DNA from: Limonium bicolor
Lineage: Eukaryota > Streptophyta > Magnoliopsida > Caryophyllales > Plumbaginaceae
NCBI GenBank assembly: GCA_023374045.1
Contig: CM041781.1
Coordinates: forward strand, 144,700,982 to 144,764,981
DNA length: 64,000 nt
Reading direction: 5' to 3'
The position numbers and the translations under genes are program-made. How positions within the stretch are numbered: the stretch's first letter is position 1; each line of letters begins with the position of its first letter. Below the pieces are notes generated by a model. That model was given only the letters and a program-made list of their open reading frames with translations, searched no databases and was not told where the DNA came from. Shown in pieces: positions 10,813-20,885 of the stretch.

Positions 10813-11317
10813 AAACTTCGCCTCGAAGTTTAAAAATCAACTAATAAGCACTCACACCGCTTCGGGTGTGCTGAGACAATAAAAGTTCCAATGAAATTCC
10901 ATACCAAACCAATCCTTTATTTCCATCCATTTCCATAACAACATTCCACTCAAGATTACTCAAAATCAAACTGAATCAGGATATACCAAGATATAACATG
11001 ATGAAAATCAAAAGTCACATACTGAGTCATAATGCAAAAACCAAGCACATACAAACACCTCTCATTCTGCTAATACTGTTCGCCCTTTGCTAATAATGCA
11101 ACGAGGCATAATCCGGATGAGATAACGAAGGAGGAGTATGCCAGCATATCCCCCTTAAAAGAGCTAAGGTACGCCCTCGTACCGCTACTAATGGCACATT
11201 CAAAGAATTCAACACCTTATTAACCAGCTTTGTTGAATTTTACTGCACCGTTGATTATATCTATGATCGTTATATATATCTGTATCTCTTGATTGTTATG
11301 TATTTGTATTTCCTTGG
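10795..11317 (-). mobile_element. 3' internal remnant of the large element
   Basis: About 0.5 kb lies between the 3' LTR and the nested array. It has two polypurine-tract-like sites, the true one at 10795-10812 and an almost identical one at 11144-11161. A small hairpin (CACACC...GGTGTG, about 10856-10873) lies between them. No coding domain is recognisable. Confidence 0.75.
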
Positions 11318-11774
11318 TGAAATACCCCAAACCTTGATATGTGGTTTAAATAGCAAACTATGTTATATAAAGGCTAAAAAGTGCCTTAGAAACATCAGTG
11401 GACAATTTATAACATAGTAAAGTGCAATAAAGCACTAAGACACAGTTTGAGCAAAAACATGCTCTAAGCTATGAGCGAACTTGGTTAGGACCCAAAGAGC
11501 CTACCAAGACTAAATAATATTCAATTATGATTTAATAAGGCTAAATAAGTCCTTAGGAAACCTTGGTGGACAGTTAAACCAAATAAAACACAAGAAGATA
11601 CCTTAAAGTCAATATGAGCAAAAATGTGCTCTAAGCTTGGGATAAATTTGTATAAGACCTAATGGTCATACCTATACCTTATAAATATGTTAATGAACAT
11701 ATTAAATCAATTACCAAAGAAAACCAAGCTTGAAAACAAGTTAAAACACAAAAAGTGCTTTAAGGAGTCTTAAA

Positions 11775-12046
11775 GCACGTTTTTGAAAAATTGTCTTGTA
11801 AATGAGTTTTGAATGGCTAAATGTCCATCATTACTCTTTAATTAACATGTGTACTATATAGTATCACATTTGGGTGGCTATATTAATGGGAAATCAAAAA
11901 TTTCACTTCTAAGTGCCTTGTATAGGTGAATAGTGATTTTTATAAGCTAGTTTGTAACATATGATGTTATAAGTAATTAAATGAGTCAATAAAGACTATA
12001 TTACCCTTCTAATTAAATGGTGGCCGGTTTTTGTAGTAGTGAGTCA
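11775..12046 (+). promoter_or_regulatory. Conserved U3 block ending in a GCN4-like TGAGTCA site
   Basis: This block is almost unchanged in the other LARD LTRs and in the solo LTR at 59769-60063 (minus strand), although other parts of those LTRs have diverged. TGAGTCA, a bZIP/GCN4-type site, lies at 12040-12046 (also 21602-21608, 31142-31148 and 59769-59775), upstream of TATA-like TTTATAAG near 12107. Promoter/enhancer role is inferred. Confidence 0.45.
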
Positions 12047-12604
12047 CCAAGTTGTAAAAAAATCAAATAAGTAAAGTAAAACTTTAAGTAAAGTACTATT
12101 TGCTTTATAAGTTACAAATATCTTCTTAAAGCAAACTTATCTCATTCTCTCTTGTCCTTCCTCCATTTCACACGGTTCCAACTTCTTCTTCCTCTCTTCT
12201 TCTTGTTCTCTCTCGGTAGTATATCACCACCACCATGGAAGTCCACCTTTGAACTCTTGTAAAATCTAGCTCACTTATCCAAATTTAATTTCATGACCAC
12301 CATTCTTCTAGTTGGAGCAAGCTCTACACTTCTATCTTTTCAAATCTTCAAAAGCCTCATTTCGGTGCCAAGGAGATTCACCATTGATGGAGCTTGAGCT
12401 CACCGTTTCACATATTATTGTTCTCCTTTGCTTCAAGGTAAGGAAACTCAAAGAAAATCCATGTTTCCTCCATGTTTTCATGTTGACCGAAAATTCACCT
12501 CACCATGGTGTATTTATCTTGCTTGTTTTAGCTTCATTTGAATCTTCCAAGGGCTAGGAGGAGTCCTCTCTTGATACTTGTTCAAGTCCTCTTCCAATTC
12601 CAAG

Positions 12605-12930
12605 GTAAAACAATTACCTTAATGTGTTAAAACAATATGTGTAACTAGGGTTTACAATGAGATGAAGCTTAAAGCTTATATACTCATTTCAATGTTGGTA
12701 TATTGTTTAGTAGTTGACAAGGAAAGAAATGCCTTACCGGTTTATAAGGAAACAAGAAAGAAGTTTGAGTGGAAAAGAGGTAAATATACTAACCTAATGT
12801 GGTTTAATGCCTTGGTAGGAATGAACTTGAATTGCTTGTTAAAATGATCTAAGGAGCCAATGGTAATGAGCTAGTGAAATGATCTCAATGAGTTTATTAA
12901 AGGACATATGTATTGTTGGGTGTATTGCAG
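12605..12930 (+). other. Candidate intron in the LARD LTR leader
   Basis: Donor-like CCAAG/GTAAAACAATTACC at 12605 and acceptor-like TGTATTGCAG/GTC ending at 12930, 326 nt apart. The solo LTR has the same sites in the same context on the minus strand (59210 to 58881, 330 nt). An additional donor-like CAAG/GTAAGGAAACTC lies at 12438, also conserved in the solo LTR (59377). Splicing is not shown. Confidence 0.4.
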
Positions 12931-13778
12931 GTCAAAGGCATTACTTATGTGGGAAATTCAGTGTTTAAGGTTTATGCAATTTAAGGGCCTAAGAGCCATG
13001 TTATTTAAGGGCCTAAGTGCCAAGCAATTTAAGTTAAGCACTATATTGTGATGTAGTGCAAAATGTGTGAAGTTTGTGTATAAAAATGTGTTTGATGGAT
13101 TTTAGGTGTTTTGAATGAATTAAGGTAAAAACCTAAGTGTTTGGATGTGAGTATATACAAGAGAAGCTATGGCCAAATTTGGGAAATGTGTGAGAAGTTC
13201 TAAGTGTTTTAAGTGAGTTTTGGTGAACTAGGAAGTGTTAAAGGTGAATAAATGTTTACTTGAGGAGAAAACATGTATTAAGGTGATTTATAGTGATGCA
13301 AGGATTTAGGTGTTATCTTGGAAGTTCTAGGAATTCAATGTGTGTTTGAGGATGTGTTTAAGTCTTGGAGAAGTTTGTTTAAAGTTGGGTAATGTTGATG
13401 TACAAGGAAGAAATGATGTTTAGATAAGGTTTTGAGAAAGGAATTCAAGAAGTTGTGAAAAGAGGATTTGTTTAGTAAGAGGAGATGCTTGGGAGATGAT
13501 GTTATGAAGGTGAAGAAGCATTTAGTGTAGTGGTCATTATAGGCGAAATACCACCTAGAAATCTTAAGGAGAAAACATTCCAAGTGCTAGGAATTTTGTA
13601 AGGAGTTTGTGAATGATAAAATGGTTTTGGTGAGTGATTTAAAGAGTTTAACACATGGATAAAGGCGTGTTTGAAGTGCCCAAATGAGGATTCGGGGGTA
13701 CGGGTCGTAACGTGGTTTTGGGTATGTTGTTCTTTGAGTTTGGAACGCGTGATCAAAGGAAAACAAAGGTCTGGGGCA

Positions 13779-14091
13779 GACCGAACTTGCGACCGAACTT
13801 GCAAGTTCGGTCGAGCCCAGTTTACCCTGCGAGAATTGGCTTCTGGAAAAGACCGACCTTGGGGACCGGACTTGCAAGGTCGGTCGGGCCTGTATTTTGA
13901 GTACGGATTGAGTTACTGGAAAAGACCGAACATAGGACCGGATTTGGTAAGTTCGGTCGGGCTAAATTTACAAAGGGGAGAAACTCTCGGGAAAAGACCG
14001 AACATAGGACCGGACTTGGTAAGTTCGGTCGGAGTAGAAAATTTTGACGGAAATGTGTTCTGGAATCGACCGGACTTGGACAAGTCCGGTC
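13779..14091 (+). repeat. Hairpin array of LARD LTR copy 1, five units
   Basis: Units start at 13779, 13851, 13924, 13996 and 14068, a spacing of 72-73 bp. Outer arms vary together: GACCGAACTT/AAGTTCGGTC in unit 1, GACCGACCTT/AAGGTCGGTC in unit 2, GACCGAAC.../GTTCGGTC in units 3 and 4, GACCGGACTTG/CAAGTCCGGTC in unit 5. The middle arm stays close to GACCGGACTTG in units 2-4. Confidence 0.9.
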
Positions 14092-15568
14092 GACAAGGTC
14101 GTCGGACCAAAAATGTTGTTTAAGGTTATGAAATGATATGTAATGATGGGGATTGATTAGTAATGATGTTATAAAGTTGTTAAGGACTTGTTAGGTGAGT
14201 TTTAATGCCAATTAAGTGGGTTAAAAGTTGTATTAAGATGTGAGAGTAAAACATGTTAAAAATGTAAAGTTATGTAACAAAGTTAACGGGGAAAGTTAAG
14301 CATTAGACATTAAATAATCAAGCAAACCCCGATGTTAATAAAGAACACATGTGATGTTAACAGTTGTTCGAGAATCGCTCGAGGAACATAAGTGGACGTG
14401 GTAAAGTGGACTCCGGTGACAGGTATGGTTTTCTTGCAACCTGTGTCCTACCGGATTACACCGGCTTGTATGCCAATGTGTTTTTCTGTATGTTTGCCAC
14501 GTTATGAGATAAACCATGAAACAAGTTTACAGTCGTTATTGTTATTGTGTGTTTACGTGCCGATACCGGTAACCTCAAATGCGCTTGAAGGGCTAGTTAA
14601 CCACTATTAGGTAAACGTAAGAGAACGGTATCCGGTAATAACGTTTCCGACCTAAGGAACGTTCTAACCACGGCTATGCGTGAGTTAGTTGTGTGATGTT
14701 GCTGTAAGTATATGACCCTCCTTTGCGTGATTAACTCAGTTGTAATACTGTATTGTGTGATGATGTGATAGGTTCCACAGCGGAGTCTTTAATTGTGAAT
14801 ATTTATATATTATGGGGGGTGAGGAATCCGGTTGTTCCGGTCGCGCGTTGTTTGGGAGTTGTTGTATACAGTTTCTTCAGCTTCCTCTCTGTTGATTGTC
14901 TTCCTTCATTGGTCTTCGATCACCCCTGAGCTTAACCAAGGCTCTTGACTCACGTCTGTTGGGGATTATGTATGTTGTGTTCGGGTCACTAAACCCGATC
15001 CATCTTTATGTTAAGTTATCCGTTCGCCTAACAGAACGGTAACGAGTTATGTAAACGAGCTTAGCATGAGTTTGACAGCATCCTCTAGGCTTCCCTGTGA
15101 ACTAATTATGTTTGGGTCGGTTCCTAAGAGAACCATTCCCGTTATGTTATGTATTTTGTTGTGATGCAATATCTGTGGCGGTGTTATGTTGTGCACGTGG
15201 AAACGTGCAAAGTGTTGTTAAGTGTTGTTATGTAGTGTATGTTATATGTTGTACAATGTGGAGTGTGTGGATCATGGATATGATTCCCAGTTTGTGATAA
15301 GAGGCGTTTAAGGATAACCCGATTTAAGGGTAAGTGCCGTCTATTAAGGAAGTAGCTCCATTAGAGGAGGAACACTCTAGGGATGATGAATACCATGAGT
15401 GACTTATTAAGTAAGGATATAGTATCCGTTTGTTGAGCCCGTTGAGGCGAATGATTATGTGTTGTGTGTTTACAGTTGCATGTATGATTTTAAAATAATC
15501 AACCGCATGCTAAGACGACAATTAGTCGTGCGTGGCCCGGTAGCATGTGGGCTGCGGGATTACCATAC

Positions 15569-15624
15569 CAGCAAAGGTGCTGAGCCCCTTGGGGGCCACC
15601 CTTTCTCTTCTTTTCCTATTTCAG
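15569..15624 (+). other. Two-hairpin + CAG module, LARD LTR copy 1
   Basis: CAGCA-AAGG-TGCTG (15569-15582), CCCC-TT-GGGG (15585-15594), then a strong polypyrimidine run and TTTCAG/GTACG (CAG 15622-15624). It looks like a plant 3' splice site. Copies are at 25109-25162 and 34637-34692. Confidence 0.65.
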
Positions 15625-15978
15625 GTACGAAGTGCTGGAAGCCGTTCGAGAGTAGGACGGGTAGTCATTGTACATGGGTAATCGTTTATGTTGTATATAC
15701 AGTAGGTGTAGTAAGACCGAAATTGTTATCGGCATTAGTTATAAATACTCGGTATAGTTGGAAGGTGTATTTGTTGTTGTGTTAATGGAAAGGGATAATA
15801 AGGTGTAGTCGCTCGGGAATTTAGCCCATCAGACCGGTACAATGTGTATGTATTAGCCTTGTTAGCCACGTGGGTGGCTAACGGCGTGTAACACCAACGA
15901 GATAAGTAATGTGATGAGGTTGTTTTCCGCTGCAGTTTATTGTAAGTGTGTTATTGTTGGATGGGGTGTTACAAAAAG

Positions 15979-16006
15979 TGGTATCAGAGCGAAGTATCGC
16001 TCTGAT
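15979..16006 (+). other. Primer-binding site with overlapping hairpin, copy 1
   Basis: TGGTATCAGAGC at 15979-15990 is the initiator-Met tRNA complement, five bases after the LTR. ATCAGAGCGA and TCGCTCTGAT (15983-16006) form a perfect 10-bp stem with an AGTA loop, so most of the site lies in a hairpin. Copies at 25518-25545 and 35050-35077. Confidence 0.9.
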
Positions 16007-19000
16007 GACTGAATTACCGAGCTTAGGAAGTACCGAGTTAGGATTTTAGTACTTTGGGTTAAGGTTGAGTGATAGCGTGAGAGATACGCTAGTTAGGAAC
16101 TACCAGTGACTAAGGGAAACCTACAATATCCATCCCACCCTCCACAATCCCTGTTTGATAACTTGGGCAAGAACGCCAGAGAGATGGAAGTCCACTCTTA
16201 CTCGGGAATACCCGATCTGGCTGTTATTAAATACCTTTAGGGTACGGAGAACCTGTCATACGGTAGATCCCGAAAACTGGGAATCCCGGAGACGGCCTCC
16301 ATCTGAACAATGTTAACCGCATTTAATAGCGAAGAATGAAGAATCTTGTGTATAGAAGAATAGAATTTCCGGCAACCTGGGTCGACATGCTAAGCAGTCG
16401 AGAATAACCAACTTGCAACGCACCAACCGTGCAACGGCAAGAAATAGATTAATAGAACCCGAGACAAGTGTCTACGGGACCACAGTTGATAAATAATACG
16501 CCAACGGTATATCAACCGATAAGGAATTACAACGTAGTGCCCAAACAAGAGGCAAGTCTCAGTGACCACGACAAGTGCGTGGAACGGGCTGCGAAGAGGA
16601 TGCAGTACTAAGTAAGTAAAAAGGGGTCTCCCAGAATGGGAAACACCCTAGTTAATGATTATCATGTGAAGACAGTGAGAAGTCACCTAGAAGAGTTATT
16701 ATCAAGACTGTAAGATCAAGTGAAGGCCAACAAGGCCACTGATGACAGTATGGGTAAAAACAATACCACAACCGGTAAGTGCTAAACCGATAGCCAGTTA
16801 GCATGGCGCACTTGCCATAGCAAGTGCAGCTATAACAGGGCTGTTCGGGAAATTTATAACCACTACGAAGTACTTGGTGAGGTACCATGAAGTTAAGTGA
16901 GATCATTGTAACCGTGGAAGGGCTTAATAGCCTAACCTCTATGATTGTAAGTACACCAGTCAGCAAGAAGCTAGACTTGGCTAAGGTAAGAAGATGTTGT
17001 GGAACCATGAAAATTTTCTTTCAAACCCAGATTTATTCAAACCCTTTTCTTTTCAAAACCAGATTTTCTTTCAAACCAACACTTCTTTCCAACCTTCTTT
17101 TAAACCAAGCCAGTAAAACCAAGGACAGTTGGCGAGGATACAACAATGGATAAACTTTCCCTCGATTAAGTTCGGGAAGTAAGGAATGAATATTGTCACG
17201 GGACAATATAAGGGAGTTGACAACAGAGTACTTCACCTAGGCGTGTGACGGACACTACAAGCGTACCAACTGTGTTGTGGGACGACCGCACTCCGATAGG
17301 AGCATGTGGGCCCGACAGACCTACTTATAGGTTAGTTGGGTAAGTAGTAATGTATCAGTATGATACCCCATATATGTATACGAGTAGAGTCCGAAACACG
17401 GGAAGTAGTCGACTCCGTCTACGGTCAGCAGTATAAATCAAACAAAAGCTAGAGATTACAAGGAATGGTTGAAGTTAAGGAACTCAGTTAAGTTAGCGAG
17501 ACTAAAAGGATTAGTGAATTCCTCTCAAGGAAATGTTTAAGAGTTAGGAAGTGCGAAGGGCACAAACTGTTATGTAAAGACATCATATATGTCTCAAGGA
17601 TCCTTAGGGATAAACATGTTAGCTGGAACGGTGGCCCAGCCTGTACATGGCAAGCAGATGCCTGATGTGGACACATTAATGTGCAATGAGCGGGATGAAA
17701 CTCCCAGATTGAGTACCTACACTACCAGGAAAGGTTGATCTTCACAGGAGGAGATAATAAACCAGTTAAGAACGCAAACGGCGTGGCTAATGGAATGTAC
17801 CAATAAGTGTGAAACAAATGTAAGGCATAACGTAGCAACACCCAGGAGCAATCCTTGAGGGGTGTTCGCATCAACAATTGTTGAACGAAATGCATGACAG
17901 AAACACAAGGGTTGAAACTAACACCCAGTTTAGGCATGAGTTGTCAGGAGACGGACTGACAAACCTAAGGGGAATCCCATGAAAGGAACGTGATGCAACG
18001 ACTTGTCATGGAGCCCAATATAATGTCCAAACCATGTAATATTGTACAGAGAAGTACATGTGTGTGGACAGCCTACAATGAGCCCAGCTCAAGGCAAATA
18101 AGGCTTATAAGCCATAAGCAAGATATGTTATATAAATTCGATTGATGGTAGAAGTTTATGTTGTATAAGTGAATAGAGTGGTAAACGAACCACTGCATTA
18201 AGAGTGGGGGTACCTCTCGATATTGTGACACCGCAGGAGCGGTAGTTATATGAATCAAGTTCAAGAAATATGTTAAGGATGGACGATGTTATTATTGAAA
18301 GAGAGCAATTAGCTTAGTAGTATGTGTATAAAGTGAAGCACCTGGCTGAATAATGCCGGCTTGTGACTCGAATGATTAATGCTCAAGGAGCATTCAGTAG
18401 TCATCCAAATGAGTGATGAACCATAATACGAATGATGTAAGTATATGTGTGGAAGTTAGTGTGACAGTAAATACCATGTAAGTTAGTGTTATACAATAAG
18501 TAAGAGCACGGTGCGCAACAAGCGACCGTTGTATAAATGTTGTTAAACGATAATGTAACAGATAAGACCAGTTATGAGTTAAACTCAGTGGACATGCAAG
18601 CAAGTGATGATACACAGACTGGGCAATAAGCCAATGGTCGGTACTATGTGATAAGGAACTCAGTGTGAATTCCTACTGCAATCACATAAGGGATTTACTG
18701 TCAAGAGTTTACGCCTCTGCACTCTGTATGACTGAGTGTTTTGGTATTGCACTTGCGCAGTAATGATCGAGTGGGATAGCTAGGAATTGGAAACATGTTA
18801 ATTGTGGAGCAATAATGTTATAATGGCCGATGCATAGGAAATGCAAGGCCGCACCAATAAAAAGTACTTGTACAAAACCAAATGTGGAGACATGATTAAC
18901 AGTAAGTGACTACAGTAGCACTAACTGCCAAATATCGGTATGGAATATACCCCAAATGTTGTAAATAACTGAGAGAGCACTACACACTAGGTAGTAGCTC

Positions 19001-19528
19001 AATCTCAACCGACAATAAGTCGGAAGGGAACAAGTCAGTCATTGTGAAATACATAGCTGTATACACAGTAAATTATCATGGAAGTGGATGGAAAATTGTG
19101 AAACTCACCGAATCCGCTCAGGGTAAAAGATACCGTGCGTCGGTTGAGAAACCATTGTTACCAAGATGAAGGTGACAATTGGGGATGTACAATACAGTAA
19201 GAATAACAAATGGAGCAATTAAGCTCTACAGTTATTAGAGTTTCGCAGAGAAACTAGTGAGCCAGTGATTCAAGTGTTGAATGTACATGGTGAACATGAG
19301 CGAATGGCTAATTATTAACGCCTATAAGCCTAACAGGCCAGAATCGAAACCAACTAAGAGTTTAAACAAACTCCAATGAGAATTCTTGGTTTAGGAACTA
19401 AACCGCTAATATGGTTAAGATCCTCTAATCAGAATCCATTGTGTAATAGACCGCGTGGAAGTTAAAACACTTCACGACGGCAGAACATTTAAGCCAATGT
19501 TTAGTGATTGATTACGTCGGCGTAATCC

Positions 19529-19545
19529 CTTTTAAGGGGGGTAGA
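19529..19545 (+). other. Upstream polypurine-tract-like site, copy 1
   Basis: CTTTTAAGGGGGGTAGAG lies about 1.34 kb before the true tract (20868-20885) and matches its core. Also at 29070-29085, 38597-38611 and in LTR-B's internal at 50625-50638. Confidence 0.65.
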
Positions 19546-20529
19546 GCGCAAAACCACTTAGTGTATATTACCGTACAAGTGTACGTAGTGTATGTGATTT
19601 ATATTGTGCATAGCACAAAATTATAGTTATTGTTTGGATGATGGGTGTGTGTGTTACGTAAACATACACATTCATTCATGGTTTAATTGTGGTAATTGCG
19701 CACAGAAGATGCGAATACCATTGTGATAAGTGTGTGTATTTGTTAACAGTTGTGTGTGATAGTACAAGTGTGGGGAGTAGAGAAACTCCCGGGGGAACAA
19801 AAGCCCCGACAGTGTATAAGTGTGAAATGGTGTGTTGTATTTTGATAAAATATATGTGTATATATATATATTATGTAGTGATTCATGAAAGGGTATGATA
19901 CCGACATAGAACCTAGTGAGAATGAGATTCCATAGGCAACAGGATTAAAGTGTATGGGAATAACTGATAGACGAAGTTCTATCCTTGGAGATGTATGATC
20001 ATGATTAGAATGATTTAAAAGATAGAAAATTGGAAATGAGTGATTTACTTGATGCTTGAAAATGAAGTGGGAGGTGGAACTTGATTTGCATGCGATCAAG
20101 GGAAGCCGAACAAAAATTGGGGTGGAAGGATAGTTCAACACTGATGCTGATCACATCAGGGCTGGATGACTCTTGAAACTCCCTATAAGTGGTCACAAAT
20201 AACCACGCTAAGGAAAGAAGCAAAGAGCTTAAGTTGGACTTGGAGTTGTGTGTGTTTTCAAAAGGATTTTAAATTGGTATTTATAAAACGTTGATGGATA
20301 CTTTGCATAATTAAAGTCTTCCTACTTAACCTCACAAGGAAATTTTAAATTTAAGTGACTGTTTTAATCCCAAAGGCACGGGGACGGAAGGTGTCCATCG
20401 CGACCGGGTTCTGCGGGATCACAGTGTATATCAAGGATATTTTTGATTGCTATACATGCTCTGACATGTTGTGTGGTATGTGTAATGAATGTTGTTTTGA
20501 CTTGGATTTCCTAAAAGTGTATGCTATTG

Positions 20530-20763
20530 AGACCTATGAGTCTAAATGTGTTGTGTTACATAGACCTAAGTGTCTGAAGACTGTTATGTTATGGGGACCT
20601 ATGTGTCCAAATGTTGTGATGTTACCCGAGACCAGTGAGTCCAAGGGGTTGTTATGTATGTGTAAGTGTTGTTAAGATACCCGGACCATAGAGTCCGAGG
20701 TTATCATGTGGATATGTTATGTTATGTGTGGATGTGAATGTGTTGCCCGGACCATTAAGTCCG
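20530..20763 (+). repeat. Six mini-hairpins with covarying arms
   Basis: Short stems lie at 20530 (AGAC/GTCT), 20562 (AGAC/GTCT), 20595 (GGAC/GTCC), about 20630 (GAC/GTC, weak), 20682 (CGGAC/GTCCG) and 20748 (CGGAC/GTCCG), with loops of 6 bases. Arms change together from unit to unit. Copies at 30068-30301 and, truncated, 39589-39755. Confidence 0.75.
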
Positions 20764-20867
20764 AGGTTGTGATGTAAAGTGTGTTTGGTTATGGAAGTTT
20801 ATTTCCAAGTGATTCCTGTGTTCTAATCTAATGATGTGTGGGAAATGTGAACTTCGAGGACGAAGTT

Positions 20868-20885
20868 CTTTTAAGGGGGGTAGAT
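20868..20885 (+). other. Polypurine tract, LARD copy 1
   Basis: CTTTTAAGGGGGGTAGAT directly before LTR copy 2, preceded by ACTTCGAGGACGAAGTT. The equivalent before LTR copy 3 is 30404-30421. Confidence 0.9.

Larger units (their letters stand above)
11318..15973 (+). mobile_element. LARD LTR, copy 1
   Basis: Starts TGAAATACCCCAAACC and ends TGGGGTGTTACA, 4656 bp. In order it has a conserved U3 block with TGAGTCA (11775-12046), a pyrimidine-rich leader (about 12120-12235), donor-like sites (12438, 12605), an acceptor-like site (12930), a C-poor stretch, a hairpin array (13779-14091) and the two-hairpin module (15569-15624). A segment at about 13688-13756 differs completely from copies 2 and 3. 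Confidence 0.9.
15974..20885 (+). mobile_element. LARD internal region, copy 1 (non-coding)
   Basis: 4.9 kb from the primer-binding site to the polypurine tract. I see no gag, protease, RT, RNase H or integrase motif on either strand. A pyrimidine-rich stretch of repeated TTTTCTTTCAAA-like words lies at 17015-17105, and a counterpart in the older LTR-B internal at 48010-48100. The stretch GATTACG...CCTTTTAAGGGGGGTAG (19510-19544) looks like the vestige of a pol end running into a tract. After it comes about 1.3 kb of 3' UTR-like sequence with six mini-hairpins (20530-20763). Antisense frames here are broken in the other copies. Confidence 0.85.

Noticed and set aside
12312..12557. 81-codon + strand frame in the LARD LTR leader, also at 31413
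   Set aside because: Broken in copy 2, crosses a donor-like site, and lacks any known motif; more likely an untranslated leader.
15979..16006. Possible tRNA gene fragment
   Set aside because: Only the 12-base complement of the initiator-Met tRNA 3' end is present, next to an LTR end: a primer-binding site.
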